From the NCBI GenBank assembly GCA_036401375.1, contig DASWVB010000012.1, positions 124,001 through 188,000 on the forward strand: 64,000 bases of DNA, given 5' to 3'. A program made the translations under genes and the position numbers. The notes under the pieces are model-generated. The model did not search any database, had not been told where the DNA came from, and saw only the letters and a program-made list of their open reading frames with translations. Source of the DNA: DASWUZ01 sp036401375. Lineage in GTDB: Bacteria; Acidobacteriota; Terriglobia; Terriglobales; Acidobacteriaceae. Below are positions 26,732-35,101 of this stretch, piece by piece (the stretch's first letter is position 1; the number at the start of each line of letters is the position of its first letter).

Positions 26732-27664
26732 ATGAGGGTACCGCGACTCACTAGCGATATGCTTTTGGCAGTGCACGCGGTCGCCGAGCATCGGAGCTTC
26801 AAGCGAGCCGGAGCGGAACTCGGCATTACGCCCTCGGCGGTATACAAGCGGGTCAGAGCGGCTGGAGATTTGTTCGGACGCTCACTCTTCATGAAGAGCG
26901 AACGAGGCGTGATCCTGACGCAAATTGGCCGAACGTTGAACGGCGGTGCCGGACAGACTCTCGAACAATTGCTTCTGACTGAAGACATGACCACCGCGTT
27001 CATGCACATGGAAGACGGGAGGCTGCTGGTAGGGCATTCGACCTACCTGCCTCCGAGGCTGCTATCTCTGCTTCTGAAGACGAATGTCGGCGAGCCGGAG
27101 AGTTGGCACATCGAGCATACCAGCGGCCTAACGGCAGACCTGGTCAGGAGAGTGGCGGAGGGAAGCATCCATGCCGGTTTCGGGTTCCTGCCGATTGATC
27201 ATCCCGCTCTTTTGGTTCGGCAGTTGTATGAAGAGCCCCTGGTGGTATGCATGCGAAAGACGCACACGCTCGCTGTGAAGGCGGAGATCCGACCGGAGGA
27301 CCTGACCAGGGAAAGATTCATCGCCGTGTCTCGCGCGCCGTTCCCTGTACTCCATCAGGAAATTGAAGACTATTTCGGCCAGTTTGGACTGACACTCAAC
27401 ATCGTTGTTGACGCCTTCGGTCCACCCGAGGCCCAGATTTTGGTTGAGCAAAACGTTGGTATCTGCCTGCTGGAGAGGTCGGCCGTGACCTCTGGCGCCC
27501 TGGTGGGCAAATCTCTCTCCAACCGAATCCTGACGCGGAAGAGCGGCATGTTCGTCCGCGAGGATAATCGTCACCCCACCCTGCTGGCGTTTGTCCATCT
27601 GGTGCTTGCAGCAGTCGTGACGGGGGAGAGTAAAGCTGTCAGAGATCGACCAGGAGGTCGCTGA
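26732..27664 (+). CDS. LysR-type transcriptional regulator
   Basis: A 310-residue protein if started at ATG 26732, which puts the helix-turn-helix where it belongs; a start at 26567 would add 55 unlikely residues. The winged helix-turn-helix is at residues 6-65 (DMLLAVHAVAEHRSFKRAGAELGITPSAVYKRVRAAGDLFGRSLF), followed by a periplasmic-binding-like effector domain (PLVVCMRKTHTLA, VEQNVGICLLERSAV). LysR regulators bind DNA as tetramers and usually respond to a small metabolite. The end overlaps the end of the convergent XRE gene by 26 bases. Its target could be the divergent accessory region or the mobile element; no operator was identified. Confidence 0.85.
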   Translation: MRVPRLTSDMLLAVHAVAEHRSFKRAGAELGITPSAVYKRVRAAGDLFGRSLFMKSERGVILTQIGRTLNGGAGQTLEQLLLTEDMTTAFMHMEDGRLLVGHSTYLPPRLLSLLLKTNVGEPESWHIEHTSGLTADLVRRVAEGSIHAGFGFLPIDHPALLVRQLYEEPLVVCMRKTHTLAVKAEIRPEDLTRERFIAVSRAPFPVLHQEIEDYFGQFGLTLNIVVDAFGPPEAQILVEQNVGICLLERSAVTSGALVGKSLSNRILTRKSGMFVREDNRHPTLLAFVHLVLAAVVTGESKAVRDRPGGR

Positions 27665-27908
27665 CCCGCTTGCCGTAGATTCTGGCAAGCTCCAGGAGTT
27701 CCATGATGTCAAGACTGCGGACCCCGCCTTCGGAGCGGGTGAGGAAGTTCGGCGCTCTGTCCATCATGGCCGAAACCTCGCGTTGGGTGAGCCCAGCTTC
27801 CCGACGGGCGACGATCAATCTCTGAAGAATCGCGTCGTAAGACTCCTGGAAGGGGGCGGTGCGTGCCTTACGTGACTTTCGTGTCTCTCGTGGGCCGCGC
27901 TTGTTCAC
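27639..27908 (-). CDS. XRE-family helix-turn-helix regulator
   Basis: An 89-residue protein. Residues 25-85 form a Cro/C1-type helix-turn-helix: LQRLIVARREAGLTQREVSAMMDRAPNFLTRSEGGVRSLDIMELLELARIYG. The basic N-terminus may be overextended, as the GTG start has no good ribosome site. It diverges from the 105-residue protein gene with only 18 bases between the two starts, an arrangement in which a small repressor usually controls both genes. This pair is a good candidate for the lysogeny-like switch of the conjugative element. Confidence 0.85.
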   Translation of the reverse strand: MNKRGPRETRKSRKARTAPFQESYDAILQRLIVARREAGLTQREVSAMMDRAPNFLTRSEGGVRSLDIMELLELARIYGKRVSDLLVDL

Positions 27909-27926
27909 CTATGATAGTTTGGTGAA
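27909..27926. promoter_or_regulatory. 18-base divergent control site of the XRE gene pair
   Basis: The gap between the divergent starts holds TATGAT (27911-27916 region) on the plus strand and TATCAT on the minus strand within the near-palindrome ctatgatag, flanked by ACC and GGT. Both genes would thus be almost leaderless, and a repressor bound here would block both. Confidence 0.35.
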
Positions 27927-28244
27927 TTGGACCCGGAGTACCTAATAGGTATCAACACTGCACTTCAGATCCACGATGGAGAGGGCGTTTGGATGACCGT
28001 ACGTAAAGATGAAAGCAACTTCCTGGTGATTCCGGAAGTCACGAACAAGGTAATCCAGCGTTTGCGGGTCTTCCACGACCCGCGCGACAACAGCCGGGAG
28101 GTGGAGATCGAGTTCGCCGATGGTACCGAACTTTCGATCGAAGTGCAGGTCGGAACCTCGGTCGTTGCGCGCCTGTCTTCGACGGACAAGGGCGCCTACG
28201 AGACGTTGAACGAGTACAGCGATGCCATGGTGCATGGGGATTAG
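27927..28244 (+). CDS. Small hypothetical protein divergent from XRE regulator
   Basis: A 105-residue, acidic soluble protein from a TTG start; an in-frame ATG 22 codons later is an alternative. It has alternating strands and a helix at the end (TDKGAYETLNEYSDAMVHGD) and contains VIPEVTNKVIQRLRVFHDPRDN. I do not recognise the family. Its divergent pairing with an XRE repressor gene suggests a small two-gene switch or a toxin-antitoxin-like pair, but it shows no toxin motif. Confidence 0.6.
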   Translation: MDPEYLIGINTALQIHDGEGVWMTVRKDESNFLVIPEVTNKVIQRLRVFHDPRDNSREVEIEFADGTELSIEVQVGTSVVARLSSTDKGAYETLNEYSDAMVHGD

Positions 28245-28270
28245 CCTGGCAGCCTGCTGGCGGTTTCTCC

Positions 28271-29170
28271 TCAGTGGACGGTAAGGATGCTTTCGACGCG
28301 CCGTCTTCCTGCCACGCGCGAGACGTAGACCACGAGGTCGAGACAGCGCTCTACATCGCGGAGGACGGCGCCCACCTCGCCCGTCACGCCGCCTCTGGTC
28401 GCGAGCGCAGCCAGCCGTTCGAGCGCCTCCTCCGGGCCGCTGGCATGAATGGTGGCGAGGGTCCCGCGATGTCCGGTGTTCATCGCGTCTAGCAGGGTGC
28501 GGGCTTCGGGGCCGCGTACCTCTCCAACGAGGATGCGGTCGGGACGGTGGCGCAGGACCGAGCGAAGGAGGTCGTCGAAGGTGACGGCACTCCGGTGAGT
28601 ATCGAGCTGGGCTTCCGCCGAGATCACGTGCGGCTTGCGGATGTGCAGCTCGGCAGTGTCCTCTATGGTCAGGATGCGTTCGCAGTCGGGGATCGCGTCG
28701 GCCAGTACATTGAGCAGAGTGGTCTTCCCCGTTCCCGTGCCGCCCGCGATCAAAATGTTTTCTCCCGCTCTTACTGCATTGGTCAACGTCTCGCCCTGTA
28801 CCGCGGTGATCATCTCCGTCCGGACGAGGTCGCGAATGGTGAAGTTCCGCGAAGTAAATTTACGGATGGTCATCATGGGCCGCGGATTGACCACGGGAGG
28901 AACGATGGCCGCCATGCGGCTGCCGTCGGGCAGGCGCAGGTTCATCACCGGCGAGTCGCTATCGAGTTTCTTGCCGAAGCGGTTGGCGATGACTTCAAGC
29001 CCGGTCTGAAGCGCGCCTTCCTCGAAGCGGATGCCGGGCAGCGACTGAATTTGTCCGTCCTCTTCGACCCAGACAGAGGAGTCGGGATTGACCATGATCT
29101 CGGAGACCGTCTCGGCCTCCAGCAGGTGCTTGATCGGCCTCAGGAACGGGATGATGATCTCAAAGCTCAT
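28271..29170 (-). CDS. trbB: VirB11/TrbB-type secretion ATPase
   Basis: A 299-residue hexameric traffic ATPase. Walker A is GGTGTGKT at 143-150, followed by ILTIEDTAELHI (Asp box) and RILVGEVRGPEARTLLDAMNTGHRGTLATIHA (Walker B and His box). The first 110 residues form the N-terminal domain. It powers pilus assembly or DNA transfer at the cytoplasmic face of the membrane. It overlaps the VirD4-type gene by 4 bases and is the last gene of the transfer operon, whereas in Trb systems it usually comes first; the symbol is used by similarity. Confidence 0.92.
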   Translation of the reverse strand: MSFEIIIPFLRPIKHLLEAETVSEIMVNPDSSVWVEEDGQIQSLPGIRFEEGALQTGLEVIANRFGKKLDSDSPVMNLRLPDGSRMAAIVPPVVNPRPMMTIRKFTSRNFTIRDLVRTEMITAVQGETLTNAVRAGENILIAGGTGTGKTTLLNVLADAIPDCERILTIEDTAELHIRKPHVISAEAQLDTHRSAVTFDDLLRSVLRHRPDRILVGEVRGPEARTLLDAMNTGHRGTLATIHASGPEEALERLAALATRGGVTGEVGAVLRDVERCLDLVVYVSRVAGRRRVESILTVH

Positions 29171-31215
29171 GGGTTGGCCCTTTCAGGGTCGAACTCGATC
29201 TCTGCCTGGTCGAACCAGGTCATTGCGACGGGCAGGAAATCCGGCTTGAGATAGCAGTATGTTGGGGGCATGGGGCTAATGCCATCGAAGGCCACGACGA
29301 TCGCCTGAGCGTTTTTGAGTTCAAAGAACGCGTTCTCCTCGAAGAGCGACTCCTTGTGCTTCTGGTACTGCTTCGAGGCGGAGACGGAGCCTTTGCTTGA
29401 CGACGTGCGCCCGCTCAGCAGACCTACGTTAGCGTTGCTGCTGGACTCAGAGACGGTGTAACTAATCTTTGTCTTGTCCGCCTTGCCGCACAACTCCGTC
29501 GCGTACCGGGCTGTATCCGGGTCTGAGGTGGTGAGAAAGATCTTGGTGCGGAATGCCTGCAGGAGTGTCTTCACGCCTTCATTGGGCAAGGCCTCTTTGA
29601 GGCTCGAGATACTCTGGGTCGCTACCAGCGGGATGCACTTTGGCTGCCGGGAGAGCGACAGGAAGCGCTCATCACCGGTCGGGTTGTCGCCGCCCACGGT
29701 CGCGAAGTTCTGGTATTCATCGCAAAGGAAGACGGTGGGCCGGTAGTACCGGAGTGGCTTCTCTTCCATCCCACTCTCCATCTTCGGGATGCGAAGAAGA
29801 ACAGCCCGTTGATAGTCGACCTTCATCATGGTGCCGACGATCTTGGCGAGCGCGGGATTGAGCGCCGCCGGGAAGTTGAGGCCGATGACCTTGCCCGATT
29901 CGATCAGCTCCTCGAAAGGTGGGAGTACCTTGCCGTGTGGATCGGCTGTTGATGGCTTGCCGTCATAGAGTTCCTTTGGCGGGCAGAAGACTTTGCGGAC
30001 CTTCGGGTCGGTCTCGAAGAGCGAGAGGAAGATGGCGACGCCCTGGACGATCGACGTCTTGGTCTCGGAGCGAAAAAACTTCCAGTGTTCCCAGTACCAG
30101 TAGTGGACGCTCTCAAAACTGCCGCGCATGTCCGGGTCGCCAGCATTGCGACTATAAAGGTACGCGGAGATGGCCGTCTGCCCGACTACGCAAGCCCGCA
30201 ACTCATCGCTGCACCGGGCCAGGTACTGGCCCACCTTTTCATTCCATGCGAAGCCGAAGGGCGCGAGCATCGCGTCGTGCTTCAGGTAATCTGCTCTGTC
30301 GATCCCCACGAAGGAGACCTCGGTGTACCGGCGTCCGATTCGGAGGAGCATGTCCTCAAGGGCACCGGAACTGATGACGGTGCGGAAGATGTCGAGCATG
30401 GTCACGTATCCGTCGCGGACGCGGTGGAGCATGATGACGTAGCGCACGAGGTCGGTGTAGGACTGCTGCCAGAACGGCTCCTTGCCCTTGCCCCAGATGG
30501 CGACGATTACGGAAGCTATGCTGAAGGCCTGGGCATAGGGATCGGCATCGTTGTTAAGCGGGTTGTACCGGATGTCCGAATCGAGCGAGACTTCTATATA
30601 GTCTTCCGCTCGCCCACAGCCCTCAAGGATTTTCCCGACCTGACGGCAGAGGTCTCCTTTTACCTCAAGCACGATCCCTGACAGTTTGCGCGCCGGGTCC
30701 TTGGCGCGGTAGGCGAAGAGCTGACGCATCGCCGGGAGCATCACGGCCTGGGTTTTGCCGGAGCCGATAGCCCCGACCACGCAGAGGCCGGTATATAGGC
30801 CGCGCTCGGGAATGGACAGCCACCGCGGGGCCGGCGACGGCACTGGTCTAAGCTGGTGGTGGAGTTCACCCACGATCAACTCAAGTTTGCGCCGCTCCAG
30901 TGGATCGGGGTAGGCCGGAAGCGGCCCACTGGCCTCGGTACTCTCAGAACGGTAGAAGTGGACGTAGCCCAGCGAGAACAGGATCGAAAAGATGAGGAAC
31001 GGCGTGGTGTAGAGGAAGAGGCCGTAAGTTGCGACCATCGCCGCAAAGATCGCCGGTCGCTCCAGGGCAACGAGTCGCAGGAGAGGGTTCGAGTCATGGA
31101 CCGGATAGAGGCCATGGAGAACGATGCCGCTCGCAGCGCTCAAGCCAAACGAAAGCAAGAATCGGTGCTCGAAAAGGGGACTCGTCAAGTTGCGGAGTCG
31201 GGTGGCAAGGCTCAC
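29167..31215 (-). CDS. VirD4/TraG-type coupling protein
   Basis: A 682-residue inner-membrane ATPase that should deliver the relaxase-DNA complex to the secretion channel. Hydrophobic segments lie at about residues 20-38 and 55-85, Walker A is GAIGSGKT at 148-155, and VFLCDEYQNFATVGG near residue 495 is Walker B, followed by LSRQPKCIPLVATQSISS, the conserved TraG-type stretch. Its start overlaps the 104-residue gene by 4 bases and its end overlaps the VirB11 gene, so all three are coupled. Confidence 0.93.
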   Translation of the reverse strand: MSLATRLRNLTSPLFEHRFLLSFGLSAASGIVLHGLYPVHDSNPLLRLVALERPAIFAAMVATYGLFLYTTPFLIFSILFSLGYVHFYRSESTEASGPLPAYPDPLERRKLELIVGELHHQLRPVPSPAPRWLSIPERGLYTGLCVVGAIGSGKTQAVMLPAMRQLFAYRAKDPARKLSGIVLEVKGDLCRQVGKILEGCGRAEDYIEVSLDSDIRYNPLNNDADPYAQAFSIASVIVAIWGKGKEPFWQQSYTDLVRYVIMLHRVRDGYVTMLDIFRTVISSGALEDMLLRIGRRYTEVSFVGIDRADYLKHDAMLAPFGFAWNEKVGQYLARCSDELRACVVGQTAISAYLYSRNAGDPDMRGSFESVHYWYWEHWKFFRSETKTSIVQGVAIFLSLFETDPKVRKVFCPPKELYDGKPSTADPHGKVLPPFEELIESGKVIGLNFPAALNPALAKIVGTMMKVDYQRAVLLRIPKMESGMEEKPLRYYRPTVFLCDEYQNFATVGGDNPTGDERFLSLSRQPKCIPLVATQSISSLKEALPNEGVKTLLQAFRTKIFLTTSDPDTARYATELCGKADKTKISYTVSESSSNANVGLLSGRTSSSKGSVSASKQYQKHKESLFEENAFFELKNAQAIVVAFDGISPMPPTYCYLKPDFLPVAMTWFDQAEIEFDPERANP

Positions 31216-31526
31216 GACGCGGCTCCTTTTTCGGCAACGGGAGGGACGCCAGCGACGGACGGCGTGACTTTGGCAGTCCCTTCAGCGACCGGCTTTGCCG
31301 GATTGATCAAATTCATCGAAGCAATGCTTCGTCCGGCTTTGTAGCTTTGGAAGTCCTCGCTCTGCGCGATGGCGAAGCCGAGCAGGAGATTGACAAGATA
31401 GCTGGTATCGTTCTCCGACCACTCGCACATCAACCCCAGATCGTCGGCCACCGTACCGTCGATGGTCGCCTTGAGCGGCGCACGCCGTACCTTGCTCGCA
31501 CCCTTTTCTATCTTGAGCCTGCTCAT
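31212..31526 (-). CDS. Small protein, ribbon-helix-helix-like
   Basis: A 104-residue protein with a good ribosome site (GGAG, about 8 bases before ATG). Residues 16-55 read as a short strand (PLKATIDGTV) followed by two helices, ADDLGLMCEWS and DTSYLVNLLLGFAIAQS, the plan of ribbon-helix-helix DNA-binding proteins such as relaxosome accessory factors. The proline-rich C-terminus is unstructured. It is coupled to the VirD4-type gene and lies just downstream of a stretch with tandem and inverted repeats. The fold call is my inference. Confidence 0.5.
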   Translation of the reverse strand: MSRLKIEKGASKVRRAPLKATIDGTVADDLGLMCEWSENDTSYLVNLLLGFAIAQSEDFQSYKAGRSIASMNLINPAKPVAEGTAKVTPSVAGVPPVAEKGAAS

Positions 31527-31567
31527 TGTCGTTCTCCTCTGGGCCGCATCGCGACCCGCATTCGATC

Positions 31568-31589
31568 TAGATCAGTACTAGATCTGTAC
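31568..31589. repeat. Tandem 11-base repeat in the transfer region
   Basis: TAGATCAGTAC at 31568-31578 is followed directly by TAGATCTGTAC at 31579-31589, ten of eleven bases identical, and the stretch also contains the palindromes AGTACT and AGATCT. It lies 40 bases upstream of the ribbon-helix-helix-like gene and could be the binding site of a dimeric repressor or relaxosome protein. Confidence 0.7.
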
Positions 31590-31624
31590 TGCGTCTGTCA
31601 TGGCTGCGAACTTCGGTAGTTCGC

Positions 31625-31691
31625 GGGCGGGAGCGACTAGCGCGGCGGCAGCGGCGCTGCAACGTCCGGAGGCGTGGGGTCGCTCCCGCCC
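31625..31691. repeat. 13-base perfect inverted repeat, possible oriT component
   Basis: GGGCGGGAGCGAC at 31625-31637 and GTCGCTCCCGCCC at 31679-31691 pair perfectly around a 41-base, GC-rich spacer. It occupies the only sizeable gap among the DNA-processing genes. Origins of transfer often have such inverted repeats beside the nick site, but no nick sequence could be recognised. A transcriptional structure is the alternative. Confidence 0.4.
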
Positions 31692-31730
31692 ACGTACTAC
31701 CCCTGCAGTGACCCTGTATCCGGTGCATCT

Positions 31731-32597
31731 CTATGCCACTCCATCGCTTGCACCCGATAGCACAGACCCGTCGGCAGACCCCCGCACAGACCCCCGCCCC
31801 TCACTGCGTTGAAGAGGCGGATAACTGTAACGGAGCTGCACGGTCGTGAACTGCGCGTTGAGCGGGGAGCGGCGTTTCCGCGAGATAATCCACTCTGGGC
31901 GAAGTGACCGCTGTTCCGCTGAGACGAGCGGAAGGAACTTCCGCCTGAACTCACGCTCTGCCGTCGCGAAGTTGTAATTGGCGCTGGCGACGTAGATGAG
32001 CTCGAAGGTCCCGAGTTCATGGAAGAGCGGTGCCATGTCTGCGAGGTAGCGGGAAAACCGGCGCATCGACAGCAGACCCTCGTCGATGAAAGCGAAGTGC
32101 ACCAGAGAGGTCGAAGGCTGAGCGCGGTCGACGATCGCAATGGGAAAGACGCTGGAGAACGAAGCCCCCGAAGCGGCGGTCTCCACCAGCACACCGCGCT
32201 CCTGCATGAAGAAGCACTGACGTTCTTCCTCAGATACCAGGTAGTGTTCACTATCATTTTCAAGAACATAGTCGAGGGCCATCAGACGGGCCCGGACCAT
32301 CGCGTCGCCCTTACGCCTGCGGTTCTGAGAGTCCGCGTTGCCGACCAGCCGATAGATGGGCTTCGAGAACAGATGATAGACGTGGAAGCCCTGGCCATAA
32401 TCGATGGTCTCGACGTGGCCTGCGTCGTGGGCCTTTTCGAGGAAGCGGTGCGCAAGAAAACCCTTATGGCGATCGATATAGTAATTGAACTGCCGCCGCA
32501 GGAAGTAGCCGGAGTGGGCAGCCACCAGGCAGAGGAACGCGGCCTCGCGTTCGGTGTAGCCGAGAGATTCGAGAACGTCCACGGGATCGACGGTCAT
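31731..32597 (-). CDS. Conserved-looking hypothetical protein of the conjugative element
   Basis: A 288-residue soluble protein. Residues 8-70 (VLESLGYTEREAAFLCLVAAHSGYFLRRQFNYYI) look like a winged helix-turn-helix domain, followed by an alpha/beta domain without known catalytic residues, containing VHFAFIDEGLLSMRRFSRYL and FELIYVASANYNFATAEREF. The end after about residue 255 is low-complexity. The stop of the next upstream gene is 3 bases before its start, so the pair is co-translated. Two adjacent winged-helix proteins next to the coupling protein, where relaxase genes usually lie, suggest a DNA-processing role. Confidence 0.6.
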   Translation of the reverse strand: MTVDPVDVLESLGYTEREAAFLCLVAAHSGYFLRRQFNYYIDRHKGFLAHRFLEKAHDAGHVETIDYGQGFHVYHLFSKPIYRLVGNADSQNRRRKGDAMVRARLMALDYVLENDSEHYLVSEEERQCFFMQERGVLVETAASGASFSSVFPIAIVDRAQPSTSLVHFAFIDEGLLSMRRFSRYLADMAPLFHELGTFELIYVASANYNFATAEREFRRKFLPLVSAEQRSLRPEWIISRKRRSPLNAQFTTVQLRYSYPPLQRSEGRGSVRGSADGSVLSGASDGVA

Positions 32598-32599
32598 TG

Positions 32600-33631
32600 C
32601 TAAAGCTCCATAATGTTTTCGATCAGGTAGTGGTCGCCTTCGATCTTCGCGGTCAGGGACGCGCGGTCGGAGGCCGACGCATAGACGCGAAAGCCGGACT
32701 GCGCTTTGGCACGAAGATGGCCGGCGTGGTAGGCGGCAGTGAGCACTTCAATATCTTCGTGACCGGAACCTGCGGCAATATTTTGTTCGTCCTTCCGGTC
32801 GTACTCGATACGGGCATCCGGGATTTGAATGCTGTTGTTGACGTATGGGAGGTCGAACTGCTGGGCGACCTGTTGCTTGATCCCGGCCATGTCGCGCTCA
32901 GGCTCCCCTTTGCGTGCAGCGTGGATTGCCTTCTGCACATCCGACTTCAACTCAAAATCCAGACGCACGCGAAGATTGGAGCCGCCGTTCCGCTCGATCT
33001 TCTCTGCCTCCTTGCGATAGGCGCGATAGATCTGGGCATCGTGCTCGACCTCACGGGGCTTGACCATGTCGACATAGAGCCTCTGGTCCAGCGGCAACCC
33101 GGACGTCTGCCGGGCCGCCTCCCTGCCAGCGTCGGTCAAGGTGACAACCTCGATACGTTCAACCCTTCCGCCACGTCCGTCGCGGCGAGCGTTCACTGCG
33201 TCGACTTTGACGAGGCCCTTCTCGCGAAGGAAGGAGAGGTCCCGCTCCATGCGCGAACTCCGACCCTCGTAGACTGCTGCCGCGAGATCCCGCGTGGCGA
33301 TGACCCGAAAGCGCCCCACGTCGGCAAGCAGCTTGCGCTCCTCCTCCCGCAGGGAGACGCCGACCATCTGGTGCGGAAGGTGGTCGCGCCGCGGCCGTCG
33401 GGTCAGAGAAAGTTCCTGCGCCACGGCAGGTTGTCTGCTTTTCTGCGGCTGCGGGGAGACAGTCCTGTGGCGCGGAGGCGGCGCGACCCTGGGCCCGCGG
33501 TCTTCCTGGGCACGGGCGGCTAGGCCTTCCCGTCGCGGCTCCACCGGCGACGGTTCGAGCCGCGGAGATGGGTGACGGGAATCCGGTACGCGCTCGCGTG
33601 GAACCTCAGGCGGAAGGTCGAGGCGCATCAA
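32600..33631 (-). CDS. Winged-helix protein, replication-relaxation-like
   Basis: A 343-residue protein. The first 85 residues are Pro/Arg-rich and disordered. Residues 90-170 form a winged helix-turn-helix (LREEERKLLADVGRFRVIATRDLAAAVYEG...MERDLSFLREKGLVKVDAV, then VVTLTDAGREAA), the pattern of the plasmid replication-relaxation family. A following domain contains VEHDAQIYRAYRKEAEKIERNG and ARIEYDR, acidic residues in a layout that might be nuclease-like but is not diagnostic. It overlaps the upstream small gene by 4 bases. It may bind the origin of transfer; this is inference. Confidence 0.65.
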   Translation of the reverse strand: MMRLDLPPEVPRERVPDSRHPSPRLEPSPVEPRREGLAARAQEDRGPRVAPPPRHRTVSPQPQKSRQPAVAQELSLTRRPRRDHLPHQMVGVSLREEERKLLADVGRFRVIATRDLAAAVYEGRSSRMERDLSFLREKGLVKVDAVNARRDGRGGRVERIEVVTLTDAGREAARQTSGLPLDQRLYVDMVKPREVEHDAQIYRAYRKEAEKIERNGGSNLRVRLDFELKSDVQKAIHAARKGEPERDMAGIKQQVAQQFDLPYVNNSIQIPDARIEYDRKDEQNIAAGSGHEDIEVLTAAYHAGHLRAKAQSGFRVYASASDRASLTAKIEGDHYLIENIMEL

Positions 33632-33954
33632 TTCTCCTCCATACGCTCAGCAGCAATCTGCTTCTCAAATTCAAGCGAAGTCTGCGGCCCCTGAGCCGGT
33701 GCTTCCCTCAGTTGTCCGTGGATGATGGTGATGTCGTACTCGGAGACATCGCCGAAGGCCTCCCTCTCACGCTGGGCGGCAACTTTTGCGGCGCGCACCC
33801 GCGCGACGTGATCGATCGACCGGTCGATATATTCTTCCTGTTCGGCGTCCTGATCAGGCCGTTGTGTGCCTGATCCGGGGTTCAGGTCGACGCGGTTCCT
33901 TTCACTCTTCGCCGAATTGTGCCGCGATTTCTTCTGAGAGTTCCGAGTGTCCAC
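33628..33954 (-). CDS. Small hypothetical protein of the transfer operon
   Basis: A 108-residue, charged, helical protein from GTG 33954; an upstream frame extension looks non-coding because it runs through the neighbouring membrane-protein gene. It contains DRSIDHVARVRAAKVAAQREREAFGDVSEYDITIIHG. It overlaps the end of the small membrane-protein gene by 53 bases and the start of the winged-helix gene by 4. The family is unknown. Confidence 0.55.
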   Translation of the reverse strand: MDTRNSQKKSRHNSAKSERNRVDLNPGSGTQRPDQDAEQEEYIDRSIDHVARVRAAKVAAQREREAFGDVSEYDITIIHGQLREAPAQGPQTSLEFEKQIAAERMEEN

Positions 33955-34198
33955 TGTGTATCTCCTGGTCGAGGTGTTTGAGTTTGCGGCCGGTGTCACG
34001 CAGGAAGAACTTGCGTTCGATCCAGATGGTGAGGCCGAGTAGGTTGGCGAAGAGCAGGGCGCAATAGATCGCAATACTGTCGAGGTAGCTGTGGAGAATC
34101 AGGCTGCGCCATGGCGTGAGGAACCGCAGCTCATTGCTCAGCCAGAAGCCAAGGGCAAGGAAGAACAAGGTAGCGACGAAGACGGCATTGGCAAACAC
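33902..34198 (-). CDS. Small two-helix membrane protein
   Basis: A 98-residue protein with hydrophobic segments at about residues 2-20 (FANAVFVATLFFLALGFWL) and 38-58 (SLILHSYLDSIAIYCALLFANLLGLTIWI in part), followed by a charged cytoplasmic tail, RKLKHLDQEIHSGHSELSEEIAAQF. No family is recognised. Its position between the SSB and winged-helix genes suggests an accessory membrane component or an entry-exclusion-like factor, which cannot be proved from the sequence. Confidence 0.6.
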   Translation of the reverse strand: MFANAVFVATLFFLALGFWLSNELRFLTPWRSLILHSYLDSIAIYCALLFANLLGLTIWIERKFFLRDTGRKLKHLDQEIHSGHSELSEEIAAQFGEE

Positions 34199-34274
34199 GG
34201 TAAGAACCTCTTATCGATAGCTAATGAATGCGGAGGCCGGCTGGGACGCTCGGACCTCCGCAGAGAACTGGGGC

Positions 34275-34658
34275 CTATGCGGGCCCCGCTTCGGAACGCT
34301 CTTCAGGGTGGGTGGGCCGCTCAAGCTTCTCTATCTTGTCCGCCCTGACCTCCCACACGATGCGCTTTTTGCTCTCGCCCACCGGACCATCGATACCGAG
34401 CTGAGAGCTTCGCAACTCGCCTTCGACGGTCACGTAGTCACCTTTCTTCAACTCGGCCGCGAATCCGGACTGTTTGCCGAACACGACCACGCGATGCCAG
34501 TCGGTATGCGAGACCCACTCGCCTGTCTGTTTGTCCTTGAACGAGCTTTGGGTTGCGAGCGAGAGAATGGTGAACTCTTTCTCCTGCCGGGTAGCCTTGG
34601 TGGTGGCGTCCTTGCCCAGGAATCCTTTGAGCTGAACGTTGTTTTCATAGAGTGCCAT
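34275..34658 (-). CDS. ssb: Single-stranded DNA-binding protein of the mobile element
   Basis: A 127-residue OB-fold protein from ATG 34658, which has GGAGG 8 bases upstream; a longer frame upstream lacks one. It begins ALYENNVQLKGFLGKDATTK and contains WVSHTDWHRVVVFGKQ and KKGDYVTVEGELRSSQL, the core SSB pattern. It ends in RSEAGPA and lacks the acidic DDDIPF tip by which chromosomal SSBs recruit repair proteins; the chromosomal copy at 57997-58473 has that tip. It probably coats the transferred strand during conjugation. Confidence 0.9.
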   Translation of the reverse strand: MALYENNVQLKGFLGKDATTKATRQEKEFTILSLATQSSFKDKQTGEWVSHTDWHRVVVFGKQSGFAAELKKGDYVTVEGELRSSQLGIDGPVGESKKRIVWEVRADKIEKLERPTHPEERSEAGPA

Positions 34659-35101
34659 GGTGATTTCCTCCGTTTCGATTTGCCCGTATCCTGCTCGGGC
34701 TACCCTGCACAAAGTGCTGTGAGTGTGCCCGGCTCCCAAGCGCCAAGGGTGCATTTTCTGGAGCGGGGACCCAACGCTTCTGGTTGGGGGAGGAGTCCAG
34801 AAAAAGCAGAAGCCGCAGTGCCGCCGGGCGCCGGTATGGCACCGAGCAGGTGGCCGAGCAGTGGACGGGCATGAGGGAGGTGGTGGGTGGCACGCGCAAC
34901 TTCAGCGTGGATCGCCGGACGATGCGCTGAGGCTGGCAGCAAAAAGAGCAATTGCCAAGCGACTGGATTAGACGGACGGAATGGTCTTCGAAGCCAATAT
35001 TCTGCGGACGTGTTCGTTCGAAGCGAGATTGCTGGTTGTAAGGGCAAAAGGACGTGGGTATCGAAAGCGGAGTGATCGGGGAAGATAAGAGGGGCCACAG
35101 A
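34659..35101. other. Gap between ssb and trbF-like genes
   Basis: About 440 bases. A minus-strand frame (34700-35098) is open through it, starting 4 bases from the stop of the upstream gene, but its product is Pro/Leu-rich low complexity with no known pattern, so I do not call it a gene. The region may hold the ssb promoter. Confidence 0.35.

Noticed and set aside
34700..35098. 132-codon minus-strand frame between trbF-like and ssb genes
   Set aside because: Pro/Leu-rich, no recognisable fold and no ribosome site; could be reconsidered if conserved in related elements.
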